Source of the DNA: Haliangium sp963772315
GTDB lineage: Bacteria > Myxococcota_A > Polyangia > Haliangiales > Haliangiaceae
Assembly (NCBI GenBank): GCA_963772315.1
Contig: CAVYWJ010000001.1
Span: forward strand, 806,001-870,000
Direction of reading: 5' to 3'
DNA length: 64,000 nucleotides
Under the pieces are notes generated by a model. That model had not been told where the DNA came from, made no database searches, and worked only from the letters and a program-made list of their open reading frames with translations. This document shows positions 9,019-36,200 of the stretch, piece after piece; position 1 is the first letter of the stretch, and each line of letters begins with the position of its first letter. The translations under genes and the position numbers were made by a program.

Positions 9019-9720
9019 TCAGCGCGGCTCCGTCTCACCCAGGCGGTGGGAGTAACCGATCGAGAACAGCAACGCGCGGTTCTTGTAGTCGCTGTCGATC
9101 TGCGTGATCTCCATGTCATCAATGCTGATCAGGCCGTACTCGTAACGAACCTCGAGTCTTACCCTGCCCGGCCACGGCAGTGCTATGGCCATACCTCCAC
9201 CAACAACCAATCCTGGGTCGAGGAGATTGCTCGTATCCTTGCAGTCGCCGACACTTGACTCATCGCTCAGCTTGCAGCTCGTCATCAATCCTAACTCGGC
9301 GCCAGCGAGGAGATAGGGCTCGAAGCGACCCAGCCGATAGGGAGTCAACTGGACTAGCAGCGGCACGAGAACGTAACCCGACCGAAACTCACTGCTTCGC
9401 CCGGTACGAAACTCGTACTTGGCGCCCTTCGTGGAGAAACCTAATCCGGATACGGCAGATAACCAGTTGTGAAGGGGATATATGACTTGGACCGCCGCTG
9501 CGAATCCAGCTCGCCTTGACGATGTAAAGGCTTCGTTCGATGCATCTACCCCGCCAAACCATGTGGCACTTGGACCGAGCCAGCCGCTGATCTCCGAGAC
9601 CTCGAACCACGTCTCTCGGTCGGCGTGGGGCTGCCCGCTGGCGTTGCGAGGAAACGTCGAGAGCGAGAGGGACAGAAACACGAACACAGCGATATGGATA
9701 AAAGCAGTCAAATTTGGCAT
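9019..9720 (-). CDS. Outer-membrane beta-barrel protein (module copy 1)
   Basis: 233 aa from the ATG at 9720 (purine-rich GGAGCAGAAG upstream). A signal peptide (hydrophobic AVFVFLSLSLS, cleavage near NASGQ) is followed by alternating polar/hydrophobic strands with many Gly/Tyr/Arg pairs (GLGFSTKGAKYEF, VPLLVQLTPYRLG, YLLAGAELGLM, RLEVRYEYGLISIDD), like small PorT/OmpA-type barrels. It is last in the operon TPR-PEGA protein, DUF4215 lipoprotein, barrel. The paralogue at 14519 has the same position and a similar C-terminus. Coding GC is noticeably lower than in neighbours. Ligand or partner unknown. Confidence 0.7.
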   Translation of the reverse strand: MPNLTAFIHIAVFVFLSLSLSTFPRNASGQPHADRETWFEVSEISGWLGPSATWFGGVDASNEAFTSSRRAGFAAAVQVIYPLHNWLSAVSGLGFSTKGAKYEFRTGRSSEFRSGYVLVPLLVQLTPYRLGRFEPYLLAGAELGLMTSCKLSDESSVGDCKDTSNLLDPGLVVGGGMAIALPWPGRVRLEVRYEYGLISIDDMEITQIDSDYKNRALLFSIGYSHRLGETEPR

Positions 9721-9752
9721 ATTTCTTCTGCTCCAAAACCGAGTCTCGCGCC

Positions 9753-11564
9753 TCACGAGCATACGGGAAGGCATTGGCATGTATTTGGGCAGCAGGTGAG
9801 TCCACCATCACAGGAACCGCCAGGCACGTCGCAGTCCTCGCTGGCCGCGGCGTTGATGATGCCGTCGCCGCAGGCCACGGCCGTACAGTCGCGGTCGCAT
9901 GCCGCGCTGTCGCCGACGCCGGTGTCGCACTCCTCGTCTGCCGCGGGGTTGAACAGGCGGTCGCCGCAGACGGCAAAGGTGCAATCGATGTCGCACAGCG
10001 ACGGATCGCGGTTGGGATCGGACGGGTCGCTGGGGTCGCACTGCTCGCCGGCGGCCGTGTTCCGGATGCCGTCGCCGCACGTCGGGATCGTGCAGTCGTC
10101 GTCGCAGGTCGCGGTGCGCAGGCCGGCCGAGTCGCATGCCTCGCCCGCCGCGGTGTTGACCACGCCGTCTCCACAGACCGGCGCCGTGCAATCGGCGTCG
10201 CACGCGGCCGTGCTCACACCGCCCGCGTCGCACTGCTCGCCGGCGAGGACGTTGCGCCGTCCGTCGCCGCAGAACGGCGCGGTGCAGTCCGCGTCGCACG
10301 CGGCCGTGTCCACGCCGCCGCTGTCGCACTGCTCGCCGGCGAATCCATTGAGCACACCATCACCACACGCGCTCGCCGTGCAGTCCACATCGCACAGCGC
10401 CGGATCCGCATCCTCGGTGCCCAGATCGCAGTCCTCGCCCGCGGCCGCGTTGATCACCCCGTCGCCGCACGCGGGCGCGGTGCAGTCGCGATCGCACTCG
10501 GCGGTGTCGCCGTTGCCGTCTGCTTCATCGCCGGGCTCGCACGTCTCGTCGGCAAATCCATTCACCAGGCCATCGCCGCACGCGCTCAGCGTGCAGTCCG
10601 CGTCGCACACATCGGGTGACGCATTGGGTGCGCCGAGATCGCTGCGGTCACACGCCTCCCCGGCCTCGACGTTGAGTAACCCATCACCGCAAGCGGGCGC
10701 GCTGCAGTCGCTGTCGCAATCCCCGGTGTTGACGCCGCTGCTGTCGCAGTCTTCGCTTGCCGCCAAGTTGGCGTGGCCGTCACCGCATGCGGGCACGGTG
10801 CAGTCGCTGTCGCACGCCAGCGAGTCACCGCCCGTATCACAGGCCTCGCCCGCAGCCACATTGAACAGCCCATCCCCGCACACGGGCGCCGTGCAGTCGC
10901 TGTCGCAGTCGGCTGCATCGTCGGGCTGATCGTCGCCGTCCTCATCGCCAGCATCGCAGTCCTCGCCCACGTCCACGATGCCGTTGCCGCAGATCTCGAT
11001 CGAATCGCAGCTCGCATTGCAGCCATCTCCAGACATGGTGTTCCCATGATCGCATCGCTCGCCCGGATCCGAATAGCCGTTGCCGCAGCTTTCTCGCACC
11101 GTGCAAGCCGCATTGCAGCCATCGCCCGAGCGCGTGTTACCGTCGTCGCACACCTCGCCCGCCGCGCGATCGATCTCGCCGTTGCCGCACGTCTCGTCCG
11201 AGACGCAGTCCTCCCGGCAGCCGTCGCCCGCGCGCGCGTTGCCGTCGTCGCACACCTCGCCCTCGTCCACGACACCGTTGCCGCAGTGCTCCAGCCTGGC
11301 GCAATCACGGCTGCAGCCGTCACCGGGAATGATGTTGCCGTCGTCGCACACCTCGCCGCGATCGAGCCGGCCGTTGCCACAGCCGTCCTCGGGCACGCAC
11401 ACCAGCTTGGGCCCGAACGCCACCGAGCACACCCATCCAGGCTGGCACCAGGTGCCGTCCTGGCACTGCATGGCCTCGGTCTCGAGGCATCCGGCGCATA
11501 GTGTCAGCACGACCGCGAGCAAGCACCCTGGACGCATCATGTCCTTGAATCGTCTCTCTGTCAT
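9753..11564 (-). CDS. Cys-rich DUF4215-repeat lipoprotein (module copy 1)
   Basis: 603 aa from the ATG at 11564 (AGGAG upstream). The lipobox LTLCAGC gives a lipidated Cys near residue 26. The mature protein is a chain of roughly 16 Cys-rich repeats: first CGNG...GEVCDDGN..PGDGC type (DUF4215, Pfam PF13948), then a variant ACGDG..N.AAGE.CD....CDSDCTAP type. Such repeats are typical of myxobacterial surface proteins and probably form disulfide-stabilised rods. It ends with CCPNTCQCLPVC. It is encoded 14 nt after the TPR-PEGA gene and 32 nt before the barrel gene, so the three are likely co-expressed and may be partners at the cell surface. The long antisense frames over it are artefacts of the repeats. 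Confidence 0.85.
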   Translation of the reverse strand: MTERRFKDMMRPGCLLAVVLTLCAGCLETEAMQCQDGTWCQPGWVCSVAFGPKLVCVPEDGCGNGRLDRGEVCDDGNIIPGDGCSRDCARLEHCGNGVVDEGEVCDDGNARAGDGCREDCVSDETCGNGEIDRAAGEVCDDGNTRSGDGCNAACTVRESCGNGYSDPGERCDHGNTMSGDGCNASCDSIEICGNGIVDVGEDCDAGDEDGDDQPDDAADCDSDCTAPVCGDGLFNVAAGEACDTGGDSLACDSDCTVPACGDGHANLAASEDCDSSGVNTGDCDSDCSAPACGDGLLNVEAGEACDRSDLGAPNASPDVCDADCTLSACGDGLVNGFADETCEPGDEADGNGDTAECDRDCTAPACGDGVINAAAGEDCDLGTEDADPALCDVDCTASACGDGVLNGFAGEQCDSGGVDTAACDADCTAPFCGDGRRNVLAGEQCDAGGVSTAACDADCTAPVCGDGVVNTAAGEACDSAGLRTATCDDDCTIPTCGDGIRNTAAGEQCDPSDPSDPNRDPSLCDIDCTFAVCGDRLFNPAADEECDTGVGDSAACDRDCTAVACGDGIINAAASEDCDVPGGSCDGGLTCCPNTCQCLPVCS

Positions 11565-11578
11565 TGCTTTTCTCCTCG

Positions 11579-12709
11579 TCAAAAACGCAATCGTGCCGCA
11601 ACACCGACCTGATCGGGCGCGACCATCAGCCATGCCTGCGGCTCATCCACGTACTCGCGCACGGATTGTGCGCGATTGAGCACGAGCAACACCGCGCCCG
11701 TCACCACGGCCGCGCCGCCCAGCGCATAGCTCGTGATGGCGGCCCGCTGCTGCCAGGTCGCGCTGCGCCAGGACGCGCTATCTGCGTCCCCGAGGTCCAC
11801 GGTCCCGCAGTCGCGTCGCGCGCTGCCGTCCGCCGGGTTCTCGTCGGCACATCCGAGATCGCCGAGCCCACGCTCGAACACCCCGAGCGCGCGCCCGGCG
11901 TTCCACTGCAAGGCGCCGCCCAGCAGCGCCACGGCCGCACCGGCGCCCACCACGGTCCACGGCTTCCACCTGGCCCAGCGACGCTGCGCGCGCACGCGCA
12001 GATATAGCGGCGCGATGGCCACGTGGGCACGCCCGCCCGGCGCCAGCACCACCTGCTCCGTCGCCGGGATGCGGCCCTCCCCGCTGGCCACGATCTGATG
12101 CCCGCCCGGCTCCACCACGCTCCGTCGCCGGCCTGGGCCCACGAACAGCGGTTTTCCGTCCAGGCTGACCTGCGCCCCGGCCTGGTCGCATACCACCTCG
12201 AGCTCGGCGAGCTGACTCTGAAGCAAGGCCAGGAAGCTCTGGGCCTGCTCCAGCTTGTCCCGGCCGAACGGGGCATCGCCGTACCGCACCGCGCGCTGCA
12301 AGCTATCGTGGGCGGCGATCGGCTGGCCGAGATTGAGCTGGGCAATGGCCAGGTTGAAGTGGAAGCGAGGATGATCCCAGAGCCCCAGTGCCTCATGGTA
12401 TTTCTCGGTGGCCCGCGCAAAGAGGCCCTCGCGCATCAGCGCATTGCCTGCGAGGAAGATACGATTGGCCTCGATGCGGGTCGCCCGCGGAATGCCCTCG
12501 ACCCAGGGCTGCGATATGTTGCTGCGGGCGAGCTCGACTTCGGCTTCGACACCATCGTCACCAGCGCGGGCCGCCTCCGGCTGGGCGCGGGCCGCCGGGC
12601 CGGACGTGGTGACGCCCATGATGGCGATGATGAGAAGCGCGCGGCGCGCCGCGCGAGCCCCCATGGAGAAGCTGCGCACGATGGATTCTTGGTGTCGGTC
12701 GTACTTCAT
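11579..12709 (-). CDS. TPR/PEGA-like envelope protein (module copy 1)
   Basis: 376 aa from the ATG at 12709, which overlaps the stop of the kinase tail (TGATG). Order: signal peptide (residues about 18-44, ending ARAQP); TPR-like helices (ANRIFLAGNALMREGLFARA through AIAQLNLGQPIAAHDSL); a PEGA-like beta domain (VSLDGKPLFVGPGRR, then GGHQIVASGEGR); two hydrophobic segments (WTVVGAGAAVALLGGALQW and YALGGAAVVTGAVLLVLNR); a short basic C-terminus. PEGA domains are surface or wall-associated modules. The paralogue at 17100-18152 has the same architecture. The overlap with the kinase frame indicates translational coupling, although the kinase here is only a tail fragment. Confidence 0.8.
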   Translation of the reverse strand: MKYDRHQESIVRSFSMGARAARRALLIIAIMGVTTSGPAARAQPEAARAGDDGVEAEVELARSNISQPWVEGIPRATRIEANRIFLAGNALMREGLFARATEKYHEALGLWDHPRFHFNLAIAQLNLGQPIAAHDSLQRAVRYGDAPFGRDKLEQAQSFLALLQSQLAELEVVCDQAGAQVSLDGKPLFVGPGRRRSVVEPGGHQIVASGEGRIPATEQVVLAPGGRAHVAIAPLYLRVRAQRRWARWKPWTVVGAGAAVALLGGALQWNAGRALGVFERGLGDLGCADENPADGSARRDCGTVDLGDADSASWRSATWQQRAAITSYALGGAAVVTGAVLLVLNRAQSVREYVDEPQAWLMVAPDQVGVAARLRF

Positions 12710-13083
12710 CAATCGAGATCCTCCTGTCCCAGGCCTTCGAACATGGTCCCCCCCTGCTCGAGCAGGCGGACGCGCTCGCGCTCCTGGTCGAGCAAGGTCT
12801 TCAAACGGCTGCCGGCCTCGCGCGCCCGCGTCTCGGCCTCGCGCGCCTCCTGCTCCTTGGCCACGGCGTGCGCGCGGTCGTGCCGGGCCTCGCCCTCGGC
12901 CGACTCGGCGCGAATGCGGGCTGCCTCGGCCTCGCGCTGCGCACGCTGGGCCGCCTCGACCGCGGCCACGAGCTCGGCGTTGTTGCGTTCGAGCGCCTGG
13001 TTGGCCTGTGCCAGATCGCTACCCGCGGCCAGGGCGCGCTCGCGCTCGACGCGCGCCTCGACCTCGGCGGCGCGAGCTCGACC
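12709..13083 (-). pseudogene. Kinase tail fragment C (coiled coil only)
   Basis: Encodes an Ala/Glu/Arg-rich coiled coil (ALERNNAELVAAVEAAQR, KTLLDQERERVRLLEQGGTM) ending in GLGQEDLD, equivalent to the last 120 residues of the kinase at 18149-21086 but clearly diverged, so it comes from a different family member than fragments A and B. Upstream, at about 13083, it is fused in frame to a piece of DUF4215 gene (VEECDDANQVSTDACVAGC then HQLGRARAAEVEARV). The fusion joins the 3' end of one module to the interior of another, which points to deletion or unequal recombination. Confidence 0.75.
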
Positions 13084-13993
<910 letters not shown>

Positions 13994-14042
13994 CTGGAGG
14001 AGTGGCAGCAGCGCGAGTTTCTCGCGCGTCGTCCACGTGTGT

Positions 14043-14068
14043 GACAGTGGCCGGTCCGTTACACTGTC
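14043..14068 (+). promoter_or_regulatory. Operator/promoter of XRE copy 2
   Basis: Perfect inverted repeat GACAGTG (14043-14049) and CACTGTC (14062-14068), 12-nt spacer. It overlaps a TTACACT -10-like element (TACACT at 14060-14065) 10 bases before the ATG at 14076. The central GGCCGGTCC is shared with the site before copy 1. Autoregulation by the XRE protein is inferred; so is control of the divergently oriented gene, now a DUF4215 fragment. Confidence 0.5.
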
Positions 14069-14075
14069 GCCGCTC

Positions 14076-14467
14076 ATGCCTCGCGATCCGGATATCGAGC
14101 GACGGCGCGTGTTCGCGCGCAATCTGCGCACCGCGCACCTGCGCGCACATCTCACCCAGGTCGACATGGCCGAGGCAATGGCATGTCCGAGACCGTCTAT
14201 GCGCGCTACGAGGCAGGCACGACCTGGCCGGCGACTGGCTCGCTGCGCCGTCTCTGCCGCATCCTCCGCTGCTCGGCCAACTGGCTCATCGGCCTGGACG
14301 ACACGTCCGGCCCGGCGCTATCGCCGCCTCCGGCAGAGCCGCTGGCCGTGCGCCGGCTGCGCCGCCAGCTCCGCAACGCCCGGCCCGGAACCAGACGCCT
14401 GGTCGAGCGCCTCCTCGACGAGTTCGAAGCGCGCGGCCGCCTGGCTCCGCCCGACGAGGATGAATGA
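14076..14467 (+). pseudogene. XRE-family HTH regulator, copy 2 (N-terminal half frameshifted)
   Basis: Duplicate of the gene at 8420. It begins MPRDPDIERRRVFARNLRTA and reads LTQVDMAEAMA, where one missing base near 14181 throws the helix-turn-helix out of frame; the rest (SETVYARYEAG to RLAPPDEDE) is intact in the next frame, ending at 14467. It thus has the opposite defect to copy 1: N-terminus broken, C-terminus intact. An internal ATG at 14183 could yield a 94-residue product lacking the first HTH helices. It ends tail-to-tail with the barrel gene at 14519. Confidence 0.75.
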
Positions 14468-14518
14468 CCTGCATGCCGGGCTCGCGACACCCGGAGTCTG
14501 TTCAGTAGAAATATCTGT

Positions 14519-15184
14519 TCAGTACAGGTAGACGAGCAGGAGCGTCAGCGCGGCGTTGCGGATCTCGTCGCCATCGCCTTGCCCGTCGATACTGACGAGC
14601 CCGAGATCGCCCCGCAGCTCCAGGCCCACCGAGCCCCACGGCGGCAGCGAGTACATCGTGCCAAGGCCGAGGATGAGACCGAGATCTGTGGACTTGAAGT
14701 TGTCCCTGATATCCGATGTTATGCCGCGCCGATTTGTCGTCTCAGCTCGCCGTAGGAAGCTCAGTTCTGGCCCCAGGAGGAGATACGGAGTGATTTTACC
14801 TGTCGTGGAATACTCTGCCTTCAAGAGCAGCCCTCCCTGGAGGTAATCCATGTTGATGGTGGCTCTATATTCCTCATCGATCTCCAGCGTCGCTCCTCTC
14901 GTCACGTAGTGGAACTCGGACTGTAACGACAGGTGGAGCGGCTCAAGACCCAGAGACAGCAATGTGCTCACGTCGAGCGCTGCCATCAATCCTGCAGACA
15001 AACCTGCCCTCGCAACCAGTTTAGTTCCGGGTAGCCCTTCATTGGCGTCCTTGCCAACCCAGTCCACGAGTCCGCCTCCCAGCCCTCCCCCAACCCGGAA
15101 TACATGCAGTTCCTCAGCGTGCACCTCTGCCAGAGTGCAGATAGAGATAGAGATGATCGCGATGATTCGCACAAACGGCGACAT
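14519..15184 (-). CDS. Outer-membrane beta-barrel protein (module copy 2)
   Basis: 221 aa from the ATG at 15184 (GAAGGAAC upstream); the longer open frame upstream overlaps the DUF4215 gene and is not coding. The signal peptide (IIAIISISICTLAEVHAEE) is followed by barrel-like alternating strands: FRVGGGLGGGLVDW, LHLSLQSEFHYV, LQGGLLLKAEYS, ITPYLLLGPELSFL, STDLGLILGLGTMYSLP, WGSVGLELRGDLGLVSIDG, and a C-terminal ALTLLLVYLY ending in an aromatic residue, as is common in barrels. Last gene of the kinase, TPR-PEGA, DUF4215, barrel operon. Lower GC than flanking genes. Function unknown. Confidence 0.7.
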   Translation of the reverse strand: MSPFVRIIAIISISICTLAEVHAEELHVFRVGGGLGGGLVDWVGKDANEGLPGTKLVARAGLSAGLMAALDVSTLLSLGLEPLHLSLQSEFHYVTRGATLEIDEEYRATINMDYLQGGLLLKAEYSTTGKITPYLLLGPELSFLRRAETTNRRGITSDIRDNFKSTDLGLILGLGTMYSLPPWGSVGLELRGDLGLVSIDGQGDGDEIRNAALTLLLVYLY

Positions 15185-15240
15185 GATTCTGTTCCTTCGT
15201 TGCTGCTTCGTTGCCGTCAGGAAACTGCATGGAAGATCCC

Positions 15241-17091
<1,851 letters not shown>

Positions 17092-17099
17092 GGGTTCTC

Positions 17100-18148
17100 C
17101 TAGAAGACGAGGCCCGCGCCCAGGCCGACGACGCGCGGGGCAAGCACGGGCAGCAGGGACATACGGGACGCACGAACGAGCCCGCGACGCCGCACCGGGC
17201 GCTCGCGGTTGAGATAGAGCAACACGGCGCCAGTCGCAAGCACGGCCGCGCCCGCGGCGTAGGTGATGCGCGCGCCGAGCTGCGTGCGCTCGGCTCGATC
17301 GAGCTGGCGGCCCAGCCCGGCCGGGACGTCGGCCGCGGCGCAGCCGGCCGGGCTCGCGCACAGACGCCCAGCTTCGCGATCGTGACGCTCGAATGCGGCG
17401 CCCGCGCGCCAGTTGACCACGCCGCCCGCCGCGACGGTGGCCAGTCCTGCGCCGGTGACGGTCCACGGCCCCCACGCGGCCCAGCGGCGCTCGGTGGCGA
17501 GATAGGCGGGCAGCCGCGGTGCTAGACGGAAGCGCGCCCGCTGGCCGGGTGCGAGCACGATCTGCTTCGTATCGGGCAGGCGTCCGGGAACGTCGGCCAT
17601 GAGCTGGTGTCCACCCGGCAAGGCCATGCGCTGCGCCCGGCCGGGCGCGGTGAATAGCGACTTGCCGTCCACGGTGACCACCGCGCCGGGCTCGTCGCAG
17701 ACGACCTCGATCTCGGCGAGCTGGTTGCGCAGCAGCGTGAGGAAGCTCTGCGCCTGCGCGTGGCGATCTTCGCCCAGGGGCTGAACGCCGAAGCGCACCG
17801 CGTGCAGGAAGCTCTCGTAGGCGAGGATGGGCTGGTCGAGGTTGATCTGTGCGATGGCGAGGTTGTAGCGGAAGCCGGGGTGATCCCAGAGCGCCAGCGC
17901 CTCCTGGTAGCGCTCCGCGGCGCGGGCGAAGAGACCGTCGCGGATGAGGGCGTTGCCCTCCTGGAAGATCTGGTTGGCGCGCTGCCGCTGCGCTCGCGTC
18001 ACACCATCGACCCAGGGCATGTCCGCGGCCTGCTCGCCGTCGTCGCCGTGGTCCTCGCTGCCGGACGACTGGGCCCAGGCCGGCGCGGCAGCCAGTAACG
18101 CGACCGCCAGCAGCGACATGATCGCGCAGCTCATGGAGATGCATCGCT

Positions 18149-18152
<4 letters not shown>
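17100..18152 (-). CDS. TPR/PEGA-like envelope protein (module copy 2)
   Basis: 350 aa from the ATG at 18152, which overlaps the kinase stop by 4 nt (ATGA), so it is translationally coupled. Signal peptide (residues 1-27, ending PAWAQ); TPR-like helices (ANQIFQEGNALIRDGLFARAAE and following); PEGA-like beta domain (VVTVDGKSLFTAPGRAQ, GGHQLMADVPGR); then hydrophobic segments (TVTGAGLATVAAGGVVNW and ITYAAGAAVLATGAVLLYLNR) with a basic tail. Same order as the paralogue at 11579-12709. It probably transmits or anchors between the inner-membrane kinase and the surface lipoprotein; this is inferred from operon order only. Confidence 0.82.
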
Positions 18153-21086
<2,934 letters not shown>

Positions 21087-21240
21087 CTTCTTCCGTCTCC
21101 TTCGGGGATGCGCCAGGACGTCCTGAGCTGCACTCATCCACCTATCACATCCCCCCGGTGCAGGCAGCCGCAATGATGCAGCGGACCGTTTAGCCCGACA
21201 AGGCCGCCCGCGCCGCGTGTGCGGCATCCTGATCAGTAGC

Positions 21241-21380
21241 GCGGCACTGTGCCGCACCGAGCCGATCGAGGCCGCATCGAGTCCACGCCCGGGCGGTGCA
21301 TGACCTCCCGGCGTCGGGTCGAGTCCGCGGCCGGGCGGTGCATGAGCGCTCCGGCGTCAGGTCGGGTCCACGCCCGGGCG
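21241..21380. repeat. Phased palindromes related to the 42-bp array
   Basis: GCGGCAC-T-GTGCCGC (21241-21255, centre 21248), GCCCGGGC (21287-21294, centre 21290.5), an imperfect CCGC...GCGG (21325-21338) and GCCCGGGC (21372-21379, centre 21375.5). Spacing is 42.5, about 41 and about 44 bp (85 bp across the last two). The linker CGGCGTCGGGTCGAGTCCGC is the one used in the 3019-3312 array, and the right flank (GGGCGGTGCTGGTATGCCTG) matches the right flank of that array. The gap 21087-21489 has no gene; it separates the kinase and the divergent copper ATPase, so their promoters must lie within or near this repeat. Confidence 0.75.
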
Positions 21381-21489
21381 GTGCTGGTATGCCTGCACGC
21401 GAAGTCGCGCGCCGCGCGGTCGGCCGGGCGCTCGACCGGCGTGGCTGGCATGGTCCCGGGCGCATCCGGGGTGCTAGAAATCAACGGCC

Positions 21490-23913
<2,424 letters not shown>

Positions 23914-23923
23914 GCGGCCACGC

Positions 23924-27922
<3,999 letters not shown>

Positions 27923-28057
27923 GGGTAAGATCTCTATCGTATCGACATCGGACCAGTGCCGGCCAGCCCAGGCGGGCGCAGATGGCGCGAAAAGGCGCGC
28001 AGCATACACCGGCTCCCTACGATGACGCATGGGGCGCACACGGTGTAGAGTGCCGGC

Positions 28058-29719
<1,662 letters not shown>

Positions 29720-29865
29720 GCCGGATCCGAGCCGGATCAGCGCCGGATCCGACCCGGATCAGAATCTGGCGCCGGGATGCGGCACGTCAGGCAGATCGGG
29801 CCACCCTGGCAAAGGCGGCGCTTTGTCATTGCCTTGGACGGGCACGCTAGGTAGAACCCTGCGCG
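29720..29865. repeat. Short CCGGATC direct repeats in the biotin carboxylase-pyrG gap
   Basis: The first 40 bases after the stop codon hold four copies of CCGGATC in two near-identical 20-bp blocks (GCCGGATCCGAGCCGGATCA and GCCGGATCCGACCCGGATCA). GCCGGATCCG-type units are palindromic and might form a weak transcription stop, but there is no T-run. No promoter for pyrG was clear in the remaining sequence. Confidence 0.5.
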
Positions 29866-31578
<1,713 letters not shown>

Positions 31579-31844
31579 CCTGAGCGCTGCTGCCGCTCCG
31601 GTGTGAGGGCCAGCAGTACCCGCGACCTCGGCACCATCTGGTCTGCCTGGGGTTGCCTGCGCTCTCGATGAGGTCTGGCTGACGTCTGGCTGAGCCTTGG
31701 CTGAGGTCTGGCGGGACCCCTGGCGTTCGCGCCGGGGCCCCGCCGGCCTTGCTGTCCGCAGCCCAGGACAGACGCTCGCCTTGACCGCAAACCAACCCTT
31801 GTCAAGGAGATTTGCAATTCTCAGGCCACGGGTACCGAGGGCGC

Positions 31845-31873
31845 TTTACAGCTGTACCCGGTCCGGGTATGCT
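31845..31873 (+). promoter_or_regulatory. Sigma-70-type promoter before rpoN
   Basis: TTTACA (31845-31850), 17-bp spacer, TATGCT (31868-31873), followed 46 bases later by the rpoN ATG. The upstream gap (31579-31844) holds no gene; it contains imperfect CTGGCTGA repeats around 31674-31710. Confidence 0.6.
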
Positions 31874-31899
31874 TTTTGACAGCCTGCATAAGTAACGGA

Positions 31900-33400
<1,501 letters not shown>

Positions 33401-33723
33401 ATCCCGGGCGCCAGGGCGCGGACCGGCAGAAGATACGCGGCTGACGCTGCGCATCCTGTCCTGAATCCCGGGCGCCAGGGCGGGTCGCCCGGACCCGAGA
33501 GCAGGTCGCCCGGCAGGCCGGCAGGCATGGCGCAGGGCGTCGGGCAGGTCCTGGGCAGGCCCTGGGCAGGCCCTGGGGCAGGTCTCAGGCTGGCCCTCTG
33601 GGCAGTGTCTCAGGGCAGGCCCGATGCATGTAACGACTTCGTGACAGATCTGCGAAGTCTTGCTCTCGGCATCGGACTTTGCGGGTGTACACTGGAATGT
33701 ACAACCAACACTCAGAGGTCTGA
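33401..33723. repeat. rpoN-hpf gap with two repeat types
   Basis: A 21-bp direct repeat, TGAATCCCGGGCGCCAGGGCG, occurs at the rpoN stop codon (from 33398) and again from 33462. Further on, 33535-33620 holds tandem GGGCAGGCCCT-type units. No gene is supported here. Just before hpf, TGTACA occurs twice, six bases apart (GTGTACACTGGAATGTACA), which may be an operator; a promoter could not be assigned with confidence. Confidence 0.6.
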
Positions 33724-34407
33724 ATGCAACTCTCGGTGACGTTTCGCCAAATGGAAGCCACGGACGCTCTCAAGGACTACGCGCGCGAGCGCATGGAGCG
33801 CATCAAGAAGTACTTCCCCGACCCGATTGCGGTGCACGTCGTGATGAGCACCGAGCGCGGCTACAAGCACCGGGTGGACGTCACCATGCAGTTACACAAT
33901 GGCCTCACTGTCGCTGGCCGGGAGGCCAGCGACAGCATGTTTTCCTCGATCGATCTGGTGATCGCCAAGATCGAGCGCCAGGTCCGGCGCTACAAGGAGA
34001 AGCTGCGCACCCACAAGGCCCGGACCACGCTGACGCCGGTGCCGTGGTCGCACACCGTGGTGACCGAGTCCGAGCAGGCCGGCGACGAGGTGGCCGAGGC
34101 GGCGCCCCCGCACATCGCCGTGGGAGCGGCGCTGGCCGCGTCTCCGTCCGAGATCACGCCGGCGCCCGTGCCGGCCGACGCGAGCGCGCTCGCCACCGAC
34201 GCGCCTCAGGTCGTGAAGACCCAGAAGCTCCACGCCAATCCCATGTCGGTGGCCGAGGCCATCATGCAGCTCAACCTGCTCGACCACGTCTTCCTGGTCT
34301 TCCGTCACGACGAGACCGGCCGCGTCAATGTCGTCTACCGCCGTGACGACGGCAGCTACGGCCTGATCGAAGCCGATGCGCCCGATGCCGTGGCGCCCGC
34401 CGCGTGA
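33724..34407 (+). CDS. hpf: Ribosome hibernation-promoting factor, long form
   Basis: 227 aa; stabilises inactive ribosomes in stationary phase. The N-terminal RaiA/HPF fold is typical (MQLSVTFRQMEATDALKDYA, RMERIKKYF, HRVDVTMQLHNGLTVAGREAS, MFSSIDLVIAKIERQVRRYKEKL to residue about 97). After an Ala/Pro-rich linker comes the C-terminal dimerisation domain of the long form (VKTQKLHANPMSVAEAIMQ, VFLVFRHDETGRVNVVYRR). AGAGG upstream. Its place between rpoN and ptsN is the classical arrangement. Confidence 0.93.
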   Translation: MQLSVTFRQMEATDALKDYARERMERIKKYFPDPIAVHVVMSTERGYKHRVDVTMQLHNGLTVAGREASDSMFSSIDLVIAKIERQVRRYKEKLRTHKARTTLTPVPWSHTVVTESEQAGDEVAEAAPPHIAVGAALAASPSEITPAPVPADASALATDAPQVVKTQKLHANPMSVAEAIMQLNLLDHVFLVFRHDETGRVNVVYRRDDGSYGLIEADAPDAVAPAA

Positions 34408-34691
34408 CGCGGCCCGGTGCTACACGACGCTGACTGACGCCGCTCGATGCTGTCCGGGACAGCGCGTCGCCATGCACGAGGCGGCGGGAATCCTGTCGGC
34501 CTCACACCCGCGCCATCCGCGGACGTACTACAATGTCCTGGCGTTGCCGCCCGCGGACTCGCCGCACACGATAGACGACGGTGCGACCCCGAGGGCGGAG
34601 TCGCGGTGCCTCGTCCAGGACTTGCAACAGCGAGCGTCGAGGCGCGTTTCCGCCACACAACGCCGCATTGTGCTAGGTTGCCTCCCTGCCC

Positions 34692-35154
<463 letters not shown>

Positions 35155-35225
35155 CGCATGAGTCTGCCGGTGCGCGTCCGAGACCTTCGGCCGCCTGGCC
35201 CATCGATGCAGGAGCCAGCCACGCC

Positions 35226-36200
<975 letters not shown>

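Noticed and set aside
9625..11679. Long plus-strand open frames over the DUF4215 gene
   Set aside because: Antisense to a clear Cys-rich lipoprotein; the Ser/Pro-rich translations mirror the repeats.
33680..33710. Sigma-54 promoter before hpf
   Set aside because: No TGGC-N8-TTGC match; only weak -10-like elements and TGTACA pairs are visible.
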